A DNA stretch of 64,000 bases. Origin: Rostratula benghalensis (lineage: Eukaryota; Chordata; Aves; Charadriiformes; Rostratulidae). The notes under the pieces were generated by a model. That model did no database searches and was not told the origin of the DNA. It was given only the letters and a program-made list of their open reading frames with translations. The position numbers were made by a program, and so were the translations under genes. This document shows positions 37,290-49,859 of this stretch, piece after piece. Within the stretch, counting starts at the first letter, position 1; every line of letters starts with the position of its first letter. Location: NCBI GenBank assembly GCA_013399305.1, contig VXAI01000114.1, positions 1,318,188 through 1,382,187 of the forward strand, given 5' to 3'.

Positions 37290-39325
37290 ATATATGACCC
37301 ATAGAGTCACTACTAGATCTTTCCCATACATAACTACAAAATTAATGGAGCATTGTAATCCATTTTGAGATCTAATGAAATACACCATGATTTAAATTGC
37401 AATTAAACAGGGAGATGTCAATAGGCATTGATGAGCTTCCACACGAAGACAGCAACATTGCTGCTACAAACTTAGAGCTTTTGAGGGGTAATGGCTCATA
37501 GACTCTAAAACCACATTTACTCAGAGAATTATTGATTAAACATCTCGGGAGCCTTAAACATGTGAATTATATCTTTAGTTGTAAGACATAATTTGTACAT
37601 CCAAGACCAGATGCATTCTAGAAAGATCACAGAATCCCATGTGATAAAATTCAGCATTTCTTGCTTGCCTACGTTTAAAAATAGAAAATCATAACTTTGT
37701 TAATTTATGCTTTTATTATACAAGGAAGTTGGAAGTTTGTAGAGTTCAGGTGGTTCACAAAGATATCTATTTAAAGTTAATATACTTGATGACGTTTCAT
37801 GTATCTATGGCTTTTTAAATTATTTAACATGATAAACTATTCTTGGGTCGTGTTTGTGTGAGAAATGTCATGAAATAATTAGGGCCTGTGTATTTCACAG
37901 CACAGAGAGACCAAATTTCATTACAACAGTGTTTAAACTCTACAGCAGAACTTTTGAATCCCGCAGTAATATTAATCTTCTAGTGTTCTGAAATATTTCA
38001 TTCCCTGCTTCCTACCCTCATAAAAATACACACAGAGCTGTGGCTTATCTTTGAAATTACCCATTGACATAAAATATGAGGACTATTATTTTCAACTGTG
38101 TTTCAAGGAAGTGTATTCCAGCATGCTTACTAGGCAGAACACTTCTGGTCTTTAGGCAGGAGCTCCTGTTACTCTGTCCAGAAGTGGACCTCCCTGCTCA
38201 CCCTCACCCCACTGGCCTGAGCTCACTGGGGGCTTATGCATCAGCCCACTCCTTTTGCAAGGACCCGACTGCTGTGAACTGACTTTCTCATTTCTCCAAA
38301 CTGTAGTTCATCCTTCTATTTTGTATACTTCTGCAAAATAGTAAAGAGGTTGTTGTATGTTGAAGCGGATTTATCTCTTCCCTGGAGAACAGAAATGCTG
38401 GCCAGTATGTTGGAGACTCAGGGCTTCAGCAAATCCAGAGTCCTGGAGATGTGTAATTTCCCAACAAAGGAAGAGCAGAGTTTCCTGAACTCCAGGTGAA
38501 TTAGGTGAGGAAGCCATTTGCCTCAGACTCTCTGCAAACTCTGGCAGAACCCAAAATTTCACTTGCTTTTGAGAATTTTTCTGTTTTGTTTAATTATACA
38601 GATTAGACATTATATGTGTTCTTTTTATAGATAAAGATATATTACAGTGACATGACTAAAAGCTGAAGTGTAGCATACATTTCTCAATTCAGGAACACAA
38701 TATTTATGTAAAAAAAAATACATAGAAAAGCCCAAGAGATTTTAACAATATTAATGTTACCCTTGAATTTTTGAGAAGGAGTTTTGAGGTTGAACAAATT
38801 TTGCTTTTTTAATTTTTTTTTTTTTTTTTAATGCCTGCTAGTTTTTATTCTATGACACCGTGGCTCCTTTAGCAGTTACCTTGCCGGAAGGCTTATGTAT
38901 CAGAAAGCTTGGCAGCTATTTTGTGATGCTCTCACAAAGCCATGAGGCAGTGGCACTGAGTAAAAATTACACAGGTTCCATTTGCTCCACTGCAACAGCT
39001 CCATTTAATATCTCACCTTAGCAGGGAGACGGTTACTTTGTGCCTGCATCACTCCTCTGCACTGAAGTTTATCTCTAGGCAACGTATAAACACAGTCCCT
39101 GGAAGCTATTTAAGCCAGGACTACATCTATAAGCCGTTTTTTTCTTATTGTTTCCTGACTTTCTGGACACTAACCAAGATCAGCAAATTCTTAAATCCTA
39201 CAAATGATTTCATCCATTTGTAAGTTATAAAAGAACTCTGTTCAGCCTCTAATACCCAAGCTGATTTCTGTTCCTATCGCAGTTTGCTGTGCTGTTGAGC
39301 CTTCTTTGGTCTGAAATAGGCTTTG
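37290..39325. other. Unique non-coding DNA
   Basis: No gene recognised. A T17 run lies at 38813-38829. Frames of 60-68 codons on both strands (for example 38076-38282 plus, 38371-38562 minus) show no domain. Mostly AT-rich with a slightly GC-richer part at 38.1-38.5 kb. Confidence 0.55.
38813..38829. repeat. Poly(T) tract, T17
   Basis: Seventeen T in a row, preceded by a T6 run and AA. Simple sequence with no recognised element attached. Confidence 0.8.
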
Positions 39326-39331
39326 GGTTGG

Positions 39332-39351
39332 TTTTTTTTTTTTCCCCCCCC
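39332..39351. repeat. T12C8 homopyrimidine tract
   Basis: Twelve T followed directly by eight C. The same T-then-C8 junction recurs 1.1 kb away (40429-40452), which is unusual for simple homopolymer slippage. Confidence 0.8.
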
Positions 39352-40428
39352 TATTCTTCCTTTGTCTGCTTTTTCAGCTTATACCTTTTCTATGAGAAAG
39401 GTCTCAGATGACAAGAAAGGGTCTCTGAGCTCACCATCCCTGACTTTACACAGACTGAATTTGGAGGGGTAGTATATAAAATTTTGCCGGCGTAGTCTGG
39501 CCACTGCTGTGCCAGTAAGGGCTACAGTGAAAAAGAACTAGGAACTCAGCTTTATTGCTTACATTTTCTTTTTTGACCCTTTCCCCCTGCCCCCCAAACA
39601 GACAGGTGATCTTTCATCTTACCTTTCTCCTTTGATCAAGGTGCAGTCGCCTGCATAATAGAACAAACTTTTGGTCTAGTAAACAGTGAAGCTGGACTCT
39701 GGAAGATCTACTGATTTCTATTAAATGAAGCAATACTTCTTCCTCACCACAATCAGTGGAAATTTTTCCACAGTCAAGCTTGCTAAGAACAGTTTAAATT
39801 ACGTTTTTTCTGGACTGAAACTTTCAGTTCCCAGACTCTTCTTCTTTTTATTCCTGTGAACATAGTGCTATACTGTATGTCAATTTGGTCTTGTTTGTGG
39901 GTTCATTTTCCCCTCCATTAGAACAGCTTTTTTCTCTTTTTTTTTTTTTTTTCTTTTCCTTCTTGTGATATTGTTCAAAGGCTTCTTGTGATGCCTTGAA
40001 AAAAGTTATTGATTGTTAGATCATTTCTCTCATTCATTCAGATGTTTTCTGGTCCCCAGATGGAAACATCACAGCTGCTGCTCTGGAATTCACTATCGAC
40101 TTTTGTCTCTGGATTATCAGAGCCCCATGCAAAAGGGCCTGAATCCAGGCACCCCTTTTCCCTCTGATGAGGCTCAAAGCTGTTATCCTTACAGCTCAAA
40201 GGAAGTCCCAGTGCCTGTATATGACCGGAGTCTGGAGCAGAAAGGTCTTATGATTTCTTTCTTTGAGCTATTTTTCTAGCGCTCCTTTTTTCAGTGTCCG
40301 TATAATTTTTCAGGTCTTCAGTAGGAGCAGCAGATCTCTTTCTGCTTTCCTGCCTCCCTCCACTGTTGTTATTTCTGCTCTGGTCATTTGTTTTAGGTCC
40401 AAGGCCCAGAATCAGTCTGAAAAATTGG

Positions 40429-40452
40429 TTTTTTTTTTTTTTTTCCCCCCCC
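40429..40452. repeat. T16C8 homopyrimidine tract
   Basis: Sixteen T followed directly by eight C, resembling the tract at 39332-39351. Confidence 0.8.
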
Positions 40453-41399
40453 AAATTCAGCCTTTGCTGACCAGCAGCCATCTGCTCAGACAAAGAAGAA
40501 AGTGGGAGGATTGTCATGTTTTAAATGCTTTTCACCCAATCCCTTAAGGAAAGCCTCTCTTTTAAATTCAAAGGGTTGTTATGATTCAAAGAAAATGCTT
40601 ATTCTACAGACTGTTTCCTTTCCATTAAAGTTTATTTATACCCACCTCCTTGTCTGAGGGTATAATTATGAATGATCTAAGCTTGTACTGAAAATCCTAA
40701 ATTAAAAAATACATCTGTTGCAAGGAATCTCTCACCAGAAACCTTGAAAATGTTATCCTGTCTATGTATGCGTATATCTGTCTGTCTCTCTATAGGTTTA
40801 TGGCTATCCTTTATATGTTCCAGAAGTAAATGGGATTAGATTGCTTGCTGTATATTTTAACTGCTGTATACGTTCATGAAGGAAGTAAAACTATGTGGAA
40901 ATCTGAATACATTTTATATTTATTTATATTCACCTTTCAATCACATTTTCACTTGTTAAAAGCTGAGGGGATTAGATTGTATTGTTCTTTCCCTTCTTGA
41001 TTCAGGAATAACCATAAGTGTAAGAAAACATTATTTAAATGGTAAAAGTTATGTTTAAAAAGAAAAGAGAGCTATAGCATAACAACAAGAACTCTAACAG
41101 TGTTCATTCAAAAGCTAGGTGTTTTCCTGACAACGAAGTGCAATTACTTTAGCCAACTTTTCAGTGTACCTCAAGAACCACCAGTGAAACACATTTATTT
41201 TTAATTAAGGCCAACTCTGTCCCAACATTTGCTTTAAATATGAGGACCAAAGAGCATCAGAACAGGACATTATTTCTTCAGTCCTTTGAAGCTGCTGCCT
41301 CCTGATATGTAGCTCAAGGGAAGGCAACACCACACGGACAGTGGATTCATGGCACAATCTCCACTTGGCAGAAGATACCCAGATAGCACTTTTCTCAGT

Positions 41400-41720
41400 T
41401 GGATTTCACCTGATTAATAATCTTATTTTTCATTTTTAAAACATTACAGTGAAATGAGTCCATTATGGTGCTGTAATGTTAATTAACATTGTCATAAGCT
41501 CTTCTTTCATTTCACTTGCATGCATTTGTGAAAGGTACATTGTGGAAATGATTCTTTTATCCTGCCATTTGCTGATATATCATTTCATGCTAGTATTGAA
41601 AGGTTAAATGTTGTAATTTATGCTAATTTTAATTTTCCCTAGTGCCATAGACAGTACAAATCAAGCAGCAGCAATTGATTATACATCGCTGACAGTATAA
41701 AACAGAACAAACATACAGTT
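41400..41720. promoter_or_regulatory. Candidate enhancer containing a 16-bp perfect palindrome
   Basis: AATGTTAATTAACATT (41475-41490) is a perfect 16-bp palindrome. Its GTTAATTAAC centre is close to an HNF1/POU-homeodomain dimer site with the spacer base removed. Around it are repeated ATTA/TAAT cores (GATTAATAATC, ATTATGG, CTAATTTTAATTTTCC, CAATTGATTATAC), a TGCATGCATTTG word and an overall texture like deeply conserved developmental non-coding elements. Conservation cannot be checked here. Confidence 0.28.
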
Positions 41721-44700
41721 CTGTCCATGAAAGGCATGTGCCAGGTTAGTCATAGTTAGGTTGTTATGGCCTCCTGAGAACAGCAGTCAAAACCAAGCAA
41801 TAATGATGATATGAATATTTATTTTGTGCATAGTTCTGGGTCCAAGCCATTTTAATAAATAATTTTCCATGGTACTTTTATGCCTCGAGAAGCATGATGG
41901 AAAGGCTGTTTCCCTCTTGAAGCATTTTGTGCAATAAATATCAGATCTAAATTAGGGCTTTGGCTTCTCAGAGGGAGATTGAAGTTGTAGTGGTCAAGCA
42001 GAAGTTCACTGAAACGTGTTTGTACAAGAAAATGTAGGTTAGGGTTTGAAGAGAAGGAAGAACTTAAGATATGGCTTAGGCTATCAAAAGGGAGAAAGAT
42101 TGCTCACTAACGTGGTATCATCTCGCAGCTAATTAGATTGCCTGTCACTGTCACAAAGAGTATCTTTGGAGCTAAGGAACGATAGATTCTCAGTTAGAGC
42201 TTCTCAAATAGTCAGGTTAAACATCCGTGTTGTTCAGTTACATTGGTCTTAAACCCTTCTTCACAGGACAGAGAAGGCAACACATCACCCATGCTTAGAT
42301 CTCTTTGGAGCATATCTTTGCTGTTACTCTGCTCATCCAAAACAAACATTTTCTCCACAAATGCAGCTTTGGGGCACTCATTTCCATGGTTGAATGGTTC
42401 ATTCCCTGCTCTGCAACCTACCTTGTAAGATAATGAAACAGAAGAGAGAAATGAGGTCACAGGTAGGAAGTACTGGGAAGCAACTGGTATTTTAACATTT
42501 TTCTTGAGTCTTAATTTGTATGAGAGAGGCTGAGATGACTTAAAGCTCATTGAGACAGAAGAAAATGCTATTTGTAGCCAAACAAAAGTGACCTGTGTGG
42601 CTCTTGGCAATACAAGGAGCCTCAGTCTAGGCTGGGAAATGTGGTTAAGCATCTTCAGCTTTTCTGCTACTAAGCTTTATGTAATCTAGGTATAAGCCAC
42701 TGTGGGCACTTTCCTAGAGAGATACTGTTGGAAGGGATGAGCTGCAGAGAGGGTTGCTGTCTTGCTGGTACATCTAGGAGGACAGTTAATGACACACTGC
42801 TCGCGGGAGAAAGAAATGGAGCATTGACAATGGGATTAGTGAATTATTGCCTGAGTAGAGGACAAGTGGGTAATCCAGTGACAAAAAGAAAAAAAAGTTA
42901 GACACTTGCACAGATTGCAGAAGATGGGAATAAGATTTTTGTAATTAAGCAATAACAACCGAGAGACAAAGGCTCCCGTAAATTCTTTTCAAAATAACTT
43001 GATAAATTTCAGGGTACACATCTGGTTGACTTTTAGCAGGAAGTCAGTTTGAATGGTTTCAGCACGCTAACTACAAGAGCCATTCTTGCTGATTTTTGTG
43101 TGTCTAAAACTTGCTCAATATTTGTGTGATAAAGCTTAAAATAGAATTTAGCTTGTCTACACATCAGTTTGGCATAACAATATGATTTTGTTAAAGAAAT
43201 ATATTTGTGAATAATGCTGTTGTAGTACTAAAAGATTAGAATAATAACTTTCAAATGCAGGGCTTTAATTTAAAGTAGACACCATTAGTTTTTCATGTAG
43301 CTATTGCTCTTTGACTTAGAATTAGTGAAACACGGACTGGTTACTTCAACCCAGATGGTTTCTTCCCCACCCATAAAGATTGGTTACTTTAGCACAGATG
43401 TCTCTTTTTCTTCCATAAGGCATATTAGAAGGAAAACAAAGATTCACATTTAAGCAATAAATAATAACAGCTACCACCCCTAGATATGTCCAAATCCAAA
43501 ACCACAGCTAAAAGTTACTTTAAAGTGTGGTGGGCCACAACTTATAGTTCTTTCATTTTGCTTTCTTTTTAAAAGATTTGACTTTGTTGACATTTTTTAC
43601 GTTGTTTCAATTGATCTTTATTGAAAAAGAATAGGGATGGAGCAGACTAAAAATTTTATTTGACAAATGATTAATATCTTTGCTCAGATCTGGCCTGAAG
43701 TGTAACCACAAAGTGTTTGATAAGGGAGTGATAAAATATGGTTTGCAGGCAGTTGAGAGATTAAGGGGCATAAAATGGCTGAATTGCAATCTTAAAAACA
43801 CAAGGTACAGAACCATGAGACTGTGTACCAGTGCCCTTTCATCCTGGGGTTATTCTAACTTTTTTTCCGTTTGCTCTTGGTTCGTGGTGGACAAGTCTCC
43901 CTTGGTACATGTGCAGAAAGGCCTCTATATGAACAGATCTCCCCTCTGGTGCGTAGAATAGTGGCTGAACTTTAATTCCCAGAGTCTCCAGCCTGGTCTT
44001 GAAGCACCAAGTCTGTGTTTGAGATCAGCACAGGCTCGTGTAGGGTCCTCTATGCTAACTTGCTTTCCCTTGCCATAAGGAAGCTGTTCTCCCATTTCCT
44101 GTCTAGCACGACGCCGTAATGGATTCCTTGCAACAGAAACTCCCCCATGGCTTCATCTCTGCATTTTTCAAAAGGACGGTGATCTAGCCCAAACTAAGCT
44201 TGGGTGCAATTGAAAACAAAATTATTTTATGATAACAATTTCTCTCAGGCTTTTTAGCCCAGTCCTAATTTTGCTACTGTAGGGAAAAGTTAGTCATAAG
44301 GACTTATATTATGTTTATTTAATTACTAATTTCTGTTAAAGAAAAATTAATTCTGTTACTTGTGGTGAGGTATCATGCCAGGAATAACATTTCACATGTA
44401 TGGCTTAACACAATAGGCCATTTTTAAAGGACCTTTTCCTAAAATTTAATTTCAGATTTGGGACTATGGAGCATTTAACTTACCTTCAGAAGGATATTTT
44501 GAATAAAAATAGCAAGAAACTGCCTTAATAGAATATCAACCATGCTTGACTGATATTAACCATATGAAAAAATGTATGAGACGTATAAAATTCACACAAG
44601 AACTACAGTTAAGCCCACTTATATTTTTCTTATAAAATGGATGTCCAAACTTTAAAAATCTGAATGTTATTCTTCTTAAGATCCAAATATATTTTTTGAG

Positions 44701-45507
44701 ACTGGGTTCCTACTGTTTGCAACAATGAGCACCTCATGGAAGGCAGGGGAAAAAGAAAAATCAACTTTCCTTAATGCTACTGTTAGTCAAAGGGAAAGTG
44801 AAAAGTAATTTTATAACAAGATATTCTCTGTGCTAGGACAGTATTTTTTCCCCCTATCCCTGGATGCAAAATGAAGTGTTTCAGTGTGTCTTCACCCCCT
44901 GTTTTCTTCCTTTGTGCCCTGGAGGTTTGCCCCAGAGTAAAACTCATGCAACCCACTGTGGCATAAGGCTGTGGAAGCCGCTACAAGCAGCTGCTTTCCC
45001 CTAGAGCACTGGAGAAGAAAGGCCTGACCAAAGTCATTGACAAGACCCCTCTCATCTTCACTGGCTGTTGGATGCTGCCCAAGCAGTCCATCCAGGACGT
45101 ACTGCCTGGTAGAGCCCATTGAAACTATGGAGAAAGCACATAACCAGTCTTACACTGGTCTGACAGCCCCTCGCAGCATAGTTTACTGGCACCCCAGGAT
45201 ATATTTTGCCTCGTTAACTGTCCTGTATTGTCTTCTGTAAATATAGAGAGTAATACAAAAAGCATTTACTAATGAGGCTTAAAATTTTCCTTCAAATTAT
45301 TGTCTTGCATATTTACATGTTTGTGGTTTGCTGCCATTATATGCTCTGTTTTTTGGCCTATCTCCTTCATTCATGCTCTCTGGGAAACACACTCCTTTGA
45401 GAGAGCCGCAGATAATTTTGTTCCCTCCATTTTTGCATGATGCTTCACTAGTTATGTGCCAGTTGTCGTAGAAATGCTAGTTTAATTAGCTGAGTAGTCA
45501 GAGGGAT

Positions 45508-45530
45508 TTTTAGAGCTGCGGGCTCTAAAA
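45508..45530. other. Perfect hairpin, 9-bp stem and TGCGG loop
   Basis: TTTTAGAGC and GCTCTAAAA are exact reverse complements separated by TGCGG, with pairing extendable by one mismatch and one more pair. It could be a transcription-factor dyad or an RNA hairpin. The stem is too short for a microRNA precursor. Confidence 0.35.
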
Positions 45531-45599
45531 TTGGCATGTGCATTTTGAGTGAGTCCGAGGGTGAATGTGACGCCCAAAGACAGACTGTTTTAAACCTCA

Positions 45600-45870
45600 G
45601 CAATTGGTGCGATACTCCCCTGAAAGTCAGAGGTTACATTTCAAGGACCAGCTCCACTCCTTGGGTTGCCGACCCCTGGTGATAGAAAGTCTGCTTGGAG
45701 CAAGGTCACAGCAGCAGAAACCACCTGCCCATCACCTGGTGCCAGGGGCCGGGAGCCAGCCGAGCCTGTGCCAAAAGCAGGGAAGGCAGGAGGGGGGCAC
45801 GAAAGGAGATGCCCGGGCAGAGGCTGCTGCAGCCATGCCCCTGGACAGGCTCCATCAGCCATGATCCCAG
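45600..45870. other. GC-rich patch
   Basis: About 270 bases of GC-rich sequence (CCAGGGGCCGGGAGCCAGCC at 45741-45760) with several CpGs, lying 270 bases upstream of the CR1 at 46143. Both strands keep open frames of 61-123 codons across it (45604-46012). They overlap one another in several frames and no domain is seen, so they are attributed to high GC content. It is uncertain whether the patch belongs to a diverged 5' part of the CR1 or is independent. Confidence 0.4.
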
Positions 45871-46142
45871 GCAGCCATGATGAGGTTTGCAGAGCTGTCT
45901 TTCGCCTTTGCTGGACTCCCCACAATAGGCTGAGGGTGCACGGGCTGTAGCTTCTTGCATAGATGGACTTGGTCTCTCCAGGGGCCTGGCTGCAGCAAGG
46001 CATCATAAGCATGGGCTTAAGTTCTTAAAGACTAACACAAAAGTTAGATAAGGTCCTCCAAACAGCAGGTAACATCCATCTGAACTTGATGTGGGATGGC
46101 TAGAAGGTGCTGAAGAAGAAGCTGAAGGGGAAGACTTCCCTC

Positions 46143-46280
46143 CTGTCTGGAGGTGATCAAGGCCAGGCTGGATGGGGCTTTGAACAATCTTGTCCATTGG
46201 GAGGTGTCCCTGCCCATGGCAGCGGGGTTGGAACTTGATGATCTTTAAGATCCCTTCCAACTGTAATGATTCTATGATCA
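46143..46280 (+). mobile_element. CR1 LINE, 3' UTR fragment (best preserved in window)
   Basis: The 138 bases follow the avian CR1 3' consensus almost word for word: CTGTCTGGAGGTGATCAAGG, CCAGGCTGGATGGGGCTTTG, GGTGTCCCTGCCCATGGCAG (46203-46222), TTGGAACTTGATGATCTTTA and a terminal TGATTCTATGATCATC. CR1 copies are inserted by target-primed reverse transcription and usually truncated at the 5' end, as here. The clear match makes this the strongest marker of an avian source. No coding sequence remains. Confidence 0.95.
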
Positions 46281-46281
46281 T

Positions 46282-49200
46282 CAGCCAACATAAGGGTATG
46301 CATCCTCCTGCTCAGTATTGTGGGGACAAAGCTATGACCTAACACAGGAGCTGTTTCCATGACGTTCCCAAATGCTGCTCCTGCTTGTTTTGCAAAGGGC
46401 CAAGGAGGAAGAAGGACTTCACACTTGGCAAATAACACAAATGAAATGCAAGTATTAGAAGACTACAATACAGCTTTAGCTGTAACAAATAAAGATTAGC
46501 TCAGACATTACTACAAGTCAAACAATTATCTTAGCACTCTATCTCATTTTTATTGATACATAGTTGCTAAATCTTAATTATTTTATCTGAAATGGTAATG
46601 ACTGTTCAGAATGATGCAACTAGGTAAATATCACACAAAGACAAGTTCCAGAAGAAAATTACCAGAGGAGTCATTCTTCAGAAATCCTAGTTGCAAAATA
46701 TTGCCTCCCTGCTCATGACACAACTGCGAGAGGCTTGCATGTCTTTATTTAAGAATAAGTTTCTTTAAGGAACTTTCAACTTTCATTTAAGATCTGGAAA
46801 TCTGTATATCTGTAAGAAGTTATGTGAAATTCATTTTACTCTTTGAAGTATAAAAGGTTTTTAAGGGACTTAATTAATTCTGGTTTTAACATGGATGATG
46901 ATATCCGTACTTTAGTTTCATGTACTCCAGGTGATGTACTGACTTTATTTAGGAGCCTTTCAGCTTATGTGAGCTAAGACAGTTCTATAGATGTGTTGAT
47001 ATAACTCTGCTGAGATACCCCACACAGATTGCTTTTTTTATGACTTTAAATATTTATTTGAAGTTTTCATTTTAAGAGCTTTTGGTGGAGTCATTCTGCC
47101 TGATGAAGTTGTTTTGGTGTGGGTTTTTTTTTTTCCTGATGTAAAAGGGTTTGCTTCCCCCATCTGGCCATGTATCCATTGTGTCGATTTCTGTAACTCC
47201 TTTGCTCCAAAAAAAGCACATAGACTCATGTGGTTGAAGTAATCCGCCTCCCAGACATCTATTGAAATAGCTTTAGTCACCCAAATAGAAATCTACCCCA
47301 TGTTCTTTCATGTTCCAAACCAGATTTTGCTGCCTGTCCTTTCCTAAAGCCGTTCTCATTTAGACTTGTAATTCTCTTCCTTGCGTTATTCCCTCCAGCT
47401 CTTTTCTCTCCATGGTCTTTTCCATCATCCCGTGGATCTCTCACCTTCACCAACCTGAAGCATTTCCTGCAGCTCTTCCTAAGGGGCCAATGAAAGCCAT
47501 GAGACACATCTGAGTACCAGCCCTGCCCTCAACACTTTCTAACATTTGCAGCCACAGTATATAAATGATCTCTAAAAAAAGATTTTTCTGAAGAATTATA
47601 AAAAAGTTTAAGAGGAAAGCAACAAAATAAATACGTTTAGAGTTAATATCTCCAAGAGAAACATCTGTTTGTTCCTTTGAGTGACCAAAGGCAAATTCTT
47701 ATACATATTCAGAACATGTTACAGGCTAATGGCTAAAGCTGCCAAAATGAATTTTCTGTTCAGTGTCCTTAATAGCAGATCCCAACCAATATATTGGTAG
47801 TACTTATATTGCACCTTTGGGTTTTTTTAGAGAAGTAATAGCATTTTTAAATTATTTTTTTTCCTTTAGGTATATATTCTGGCATTTCACTTTAGGTTGC
47901 CCATATCTTCAAATTTTAGAAACTTCTGTAGGTAACTATTATCTTGAGAAGACTTTTTTTCATAGGGAGTTCACATGTGGGACTTCACTTGAAACAGACT
48001 TCTAATGAGTAACAAAATTAATAAGTTTAAAAAAAATTGGAAAAACAGACACATCAGAGTGTGCGAGAGTATAAATAAGAGCAGGAGACAACACTGGTCA
48101 AAATGGTGCTAGACTGCAGCAATAGGCAACTTGGGTCATGCCTGTTCCAGTGGGCTTGGGAACAGGTTGCACCCCGTCCCCTGCAGAGGGGAAAGAGCTA
48201 CTCACTGTCCTCTTGCTTGGGAGAAAAGAAGGGGAAGGTCTAGCAGGGAGCTGCTGACTTTCCAACTGCACTCCTGGATGAGCCATGGAAGATGGCTGTA
48301 GTCTCCAGGTCCTAGCGGAGGACCTTAGGCTGCACATGAGGACAATTTCTTCTCACCTTGCTGGATGTACATGAATAACCTGGCATCAGGACTTGATCTG
48401 AATCAGTGGGGGTTGGGAGACTGGAGAGGGTTTAGAATACTTTAAAAAAAAAAATTCAGTTATTAGAATTATTACAATTCAGCCATCGCTTCTTGGAGTG
48501 AGTGTGTGGCCACGTACACACAAGCGTCTCACCTAGAAGAGATGTGTTTGTGTATTTTGTAAGTGTAAATGTCATTGCCCAGTGCAACAGTTATGCTCCT
48601 TATATACTGCACTTCTGTATGCTTCAGCAATTTTTCACTTGCCTAGACAGCATGCAGTTTTGAACTTTCCCAGGGCAGCAGTAACATCCACTCTTCACTT
48701 TTTGTAATATATTCAAAGCTTTCTTGATGAGCACACCCACAATGTGTCACAGCGTATGTATTACTACTGAGCATCCATTCCTTTCCTGTGGTACCCCTCC
48801 TTGGAGAGGGGAGAGAAGTTCAGTACACTAACCACACAGGGAATGCAAACACCCATTTAATGCATGTTACACACAAGCACAGTGTAGGTGAAAGCATTCC
48901 ACACTTCCTGTGAGTAAAAAGAACATGAATGGGAAAGAAACTTCACCAACAGGGTCAGTTTTCTGAAGGGTGAGTAGAAGCTCTAAACAAGATCTCCCAC
49001 ATTCACAGGCAATGCTTCAGCATGCAGATTAAGTGAGATCTGACATTCCTAGTGGAGCAGTAAATGATTTTTTGATTAAATATCACATTAGAAATTATTT
49101 ATATAAAATAGAAATTGTATTTTATAATACTTTTTCTCAGATTTAAATTTCTAATCTCTCCTCCTGGCAACAAATCTAGTTTATATCCATTGAGGTTATC

Positions 49201-49855
49201 TTTCTGTGATGATACAAGTGGAGAGAAGGAATATTGATTTTGCTGGGGTGTTGAGACAACCATTTGTTGGGGAGCTACTAGCAGAAGACAACAACGATAG
49301 CAGAAACTACTCCTGCTTACCATAGAAAATGAACTGCATTGCTTCCAGGCTCCTACTGTAACTCAAACCACTGAGTAACTTGGCACAGTGATTTGAAAAT
49401 AAAAATTTGAATAATTGCAGAGAGAAAAGACCTTTGCAATCCTGTTTTACAAATGCTCCATGTTGCATTTCCTACTTTTTAAAAAGTTATTTTAATTTTT
49501 TTTTCCCAGCAAGTGCCATCATTTTGTACTTTATATCATTCTCTTACAGTAAGGGAGGTGCATCTTTTCAGTATATAACAGAGCAAAACAGCCTATGAAA
49601 GATGGAGAGTAATATAAAACTCTACAACATACACTGCTTCACCAGGGAAAGGAAGCTCGTCACTTTACTTAATAAAAGACATAGAAATACCATGGGATTT
49701 TTTTTTTTCCTCCAATTGGGCCCCAAATGTTCTCATGCTATACTTCTAATGTGCATTACTGGCTGATTAGAAGTGACATCAATTAGTCACATGTCTGTGT
49801 TTCTGATGGAAATAAAAATGAGCTTCTGTACACAAAAATCTCAAATTCATCTCTA
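46282..49855. other. Unique non-coding DNA
   Basis: No gene recognised. Frames up to 93 codons on the minus strand near 46157-46438 partly overlap the CR1 and are not genes. A moderately GC-rich part at about 48.1-48.4 kb holds a 79-codon minus-strand frame without a domain. The rest is AT-rich. Confidence 0.55.
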
Positions 49856-49859
49856 CATT

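Larger units (their letters stand above)
39325..40560. other. Pyrimidine-biased zone
   Basis: Over about 1.2 kb the plus strand is strongly enriched in T and C, with runs such as T12C8 (39332-39351), T16 (39937-39952), T16C8 (40429-40452) and many CTTTC/CCTTCC words. The bias accounts for the lysine/arginine-rich minus-strand frame at 40248-40517 and the phenylalanine/serine-rich plus-strand frame at 40263-40547. Long homopurine/homopyrimidine segments can adopt triplex (H-DNA) structure and often mark old polypyrimidine expansions. No gene recognised. Confidence 0.5.
40562..45595. other. Unique non-coding DNA
   Basis: No gene recognised. It includes the palindrome-bearing candidate enhancer at 41400-41720 (listed separately). 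The 146-codon minus-strand frame at 42212-42652 has no domain or transmembrane pattern I recognise, and a frame of this length is expected by chance in 64 kb. A short hairpin lies at 45508-45530. Sequence at 44.9-45.2 kb is somewhat GC-richer but unassigned. Confidence 0.55.

Noticed and set aside
42212..42652. 146-codon minus-strand open frame
   Set aside because: No recognisable family, no splice context noticed, opposite strand also open in part; treated as chance.
45604..46012. Five overlapping frames of 61-123 codons on both strands
   Set aside because: GC-rich patch keeps several frames open at once; no single frame is favoured and no domain is seen.
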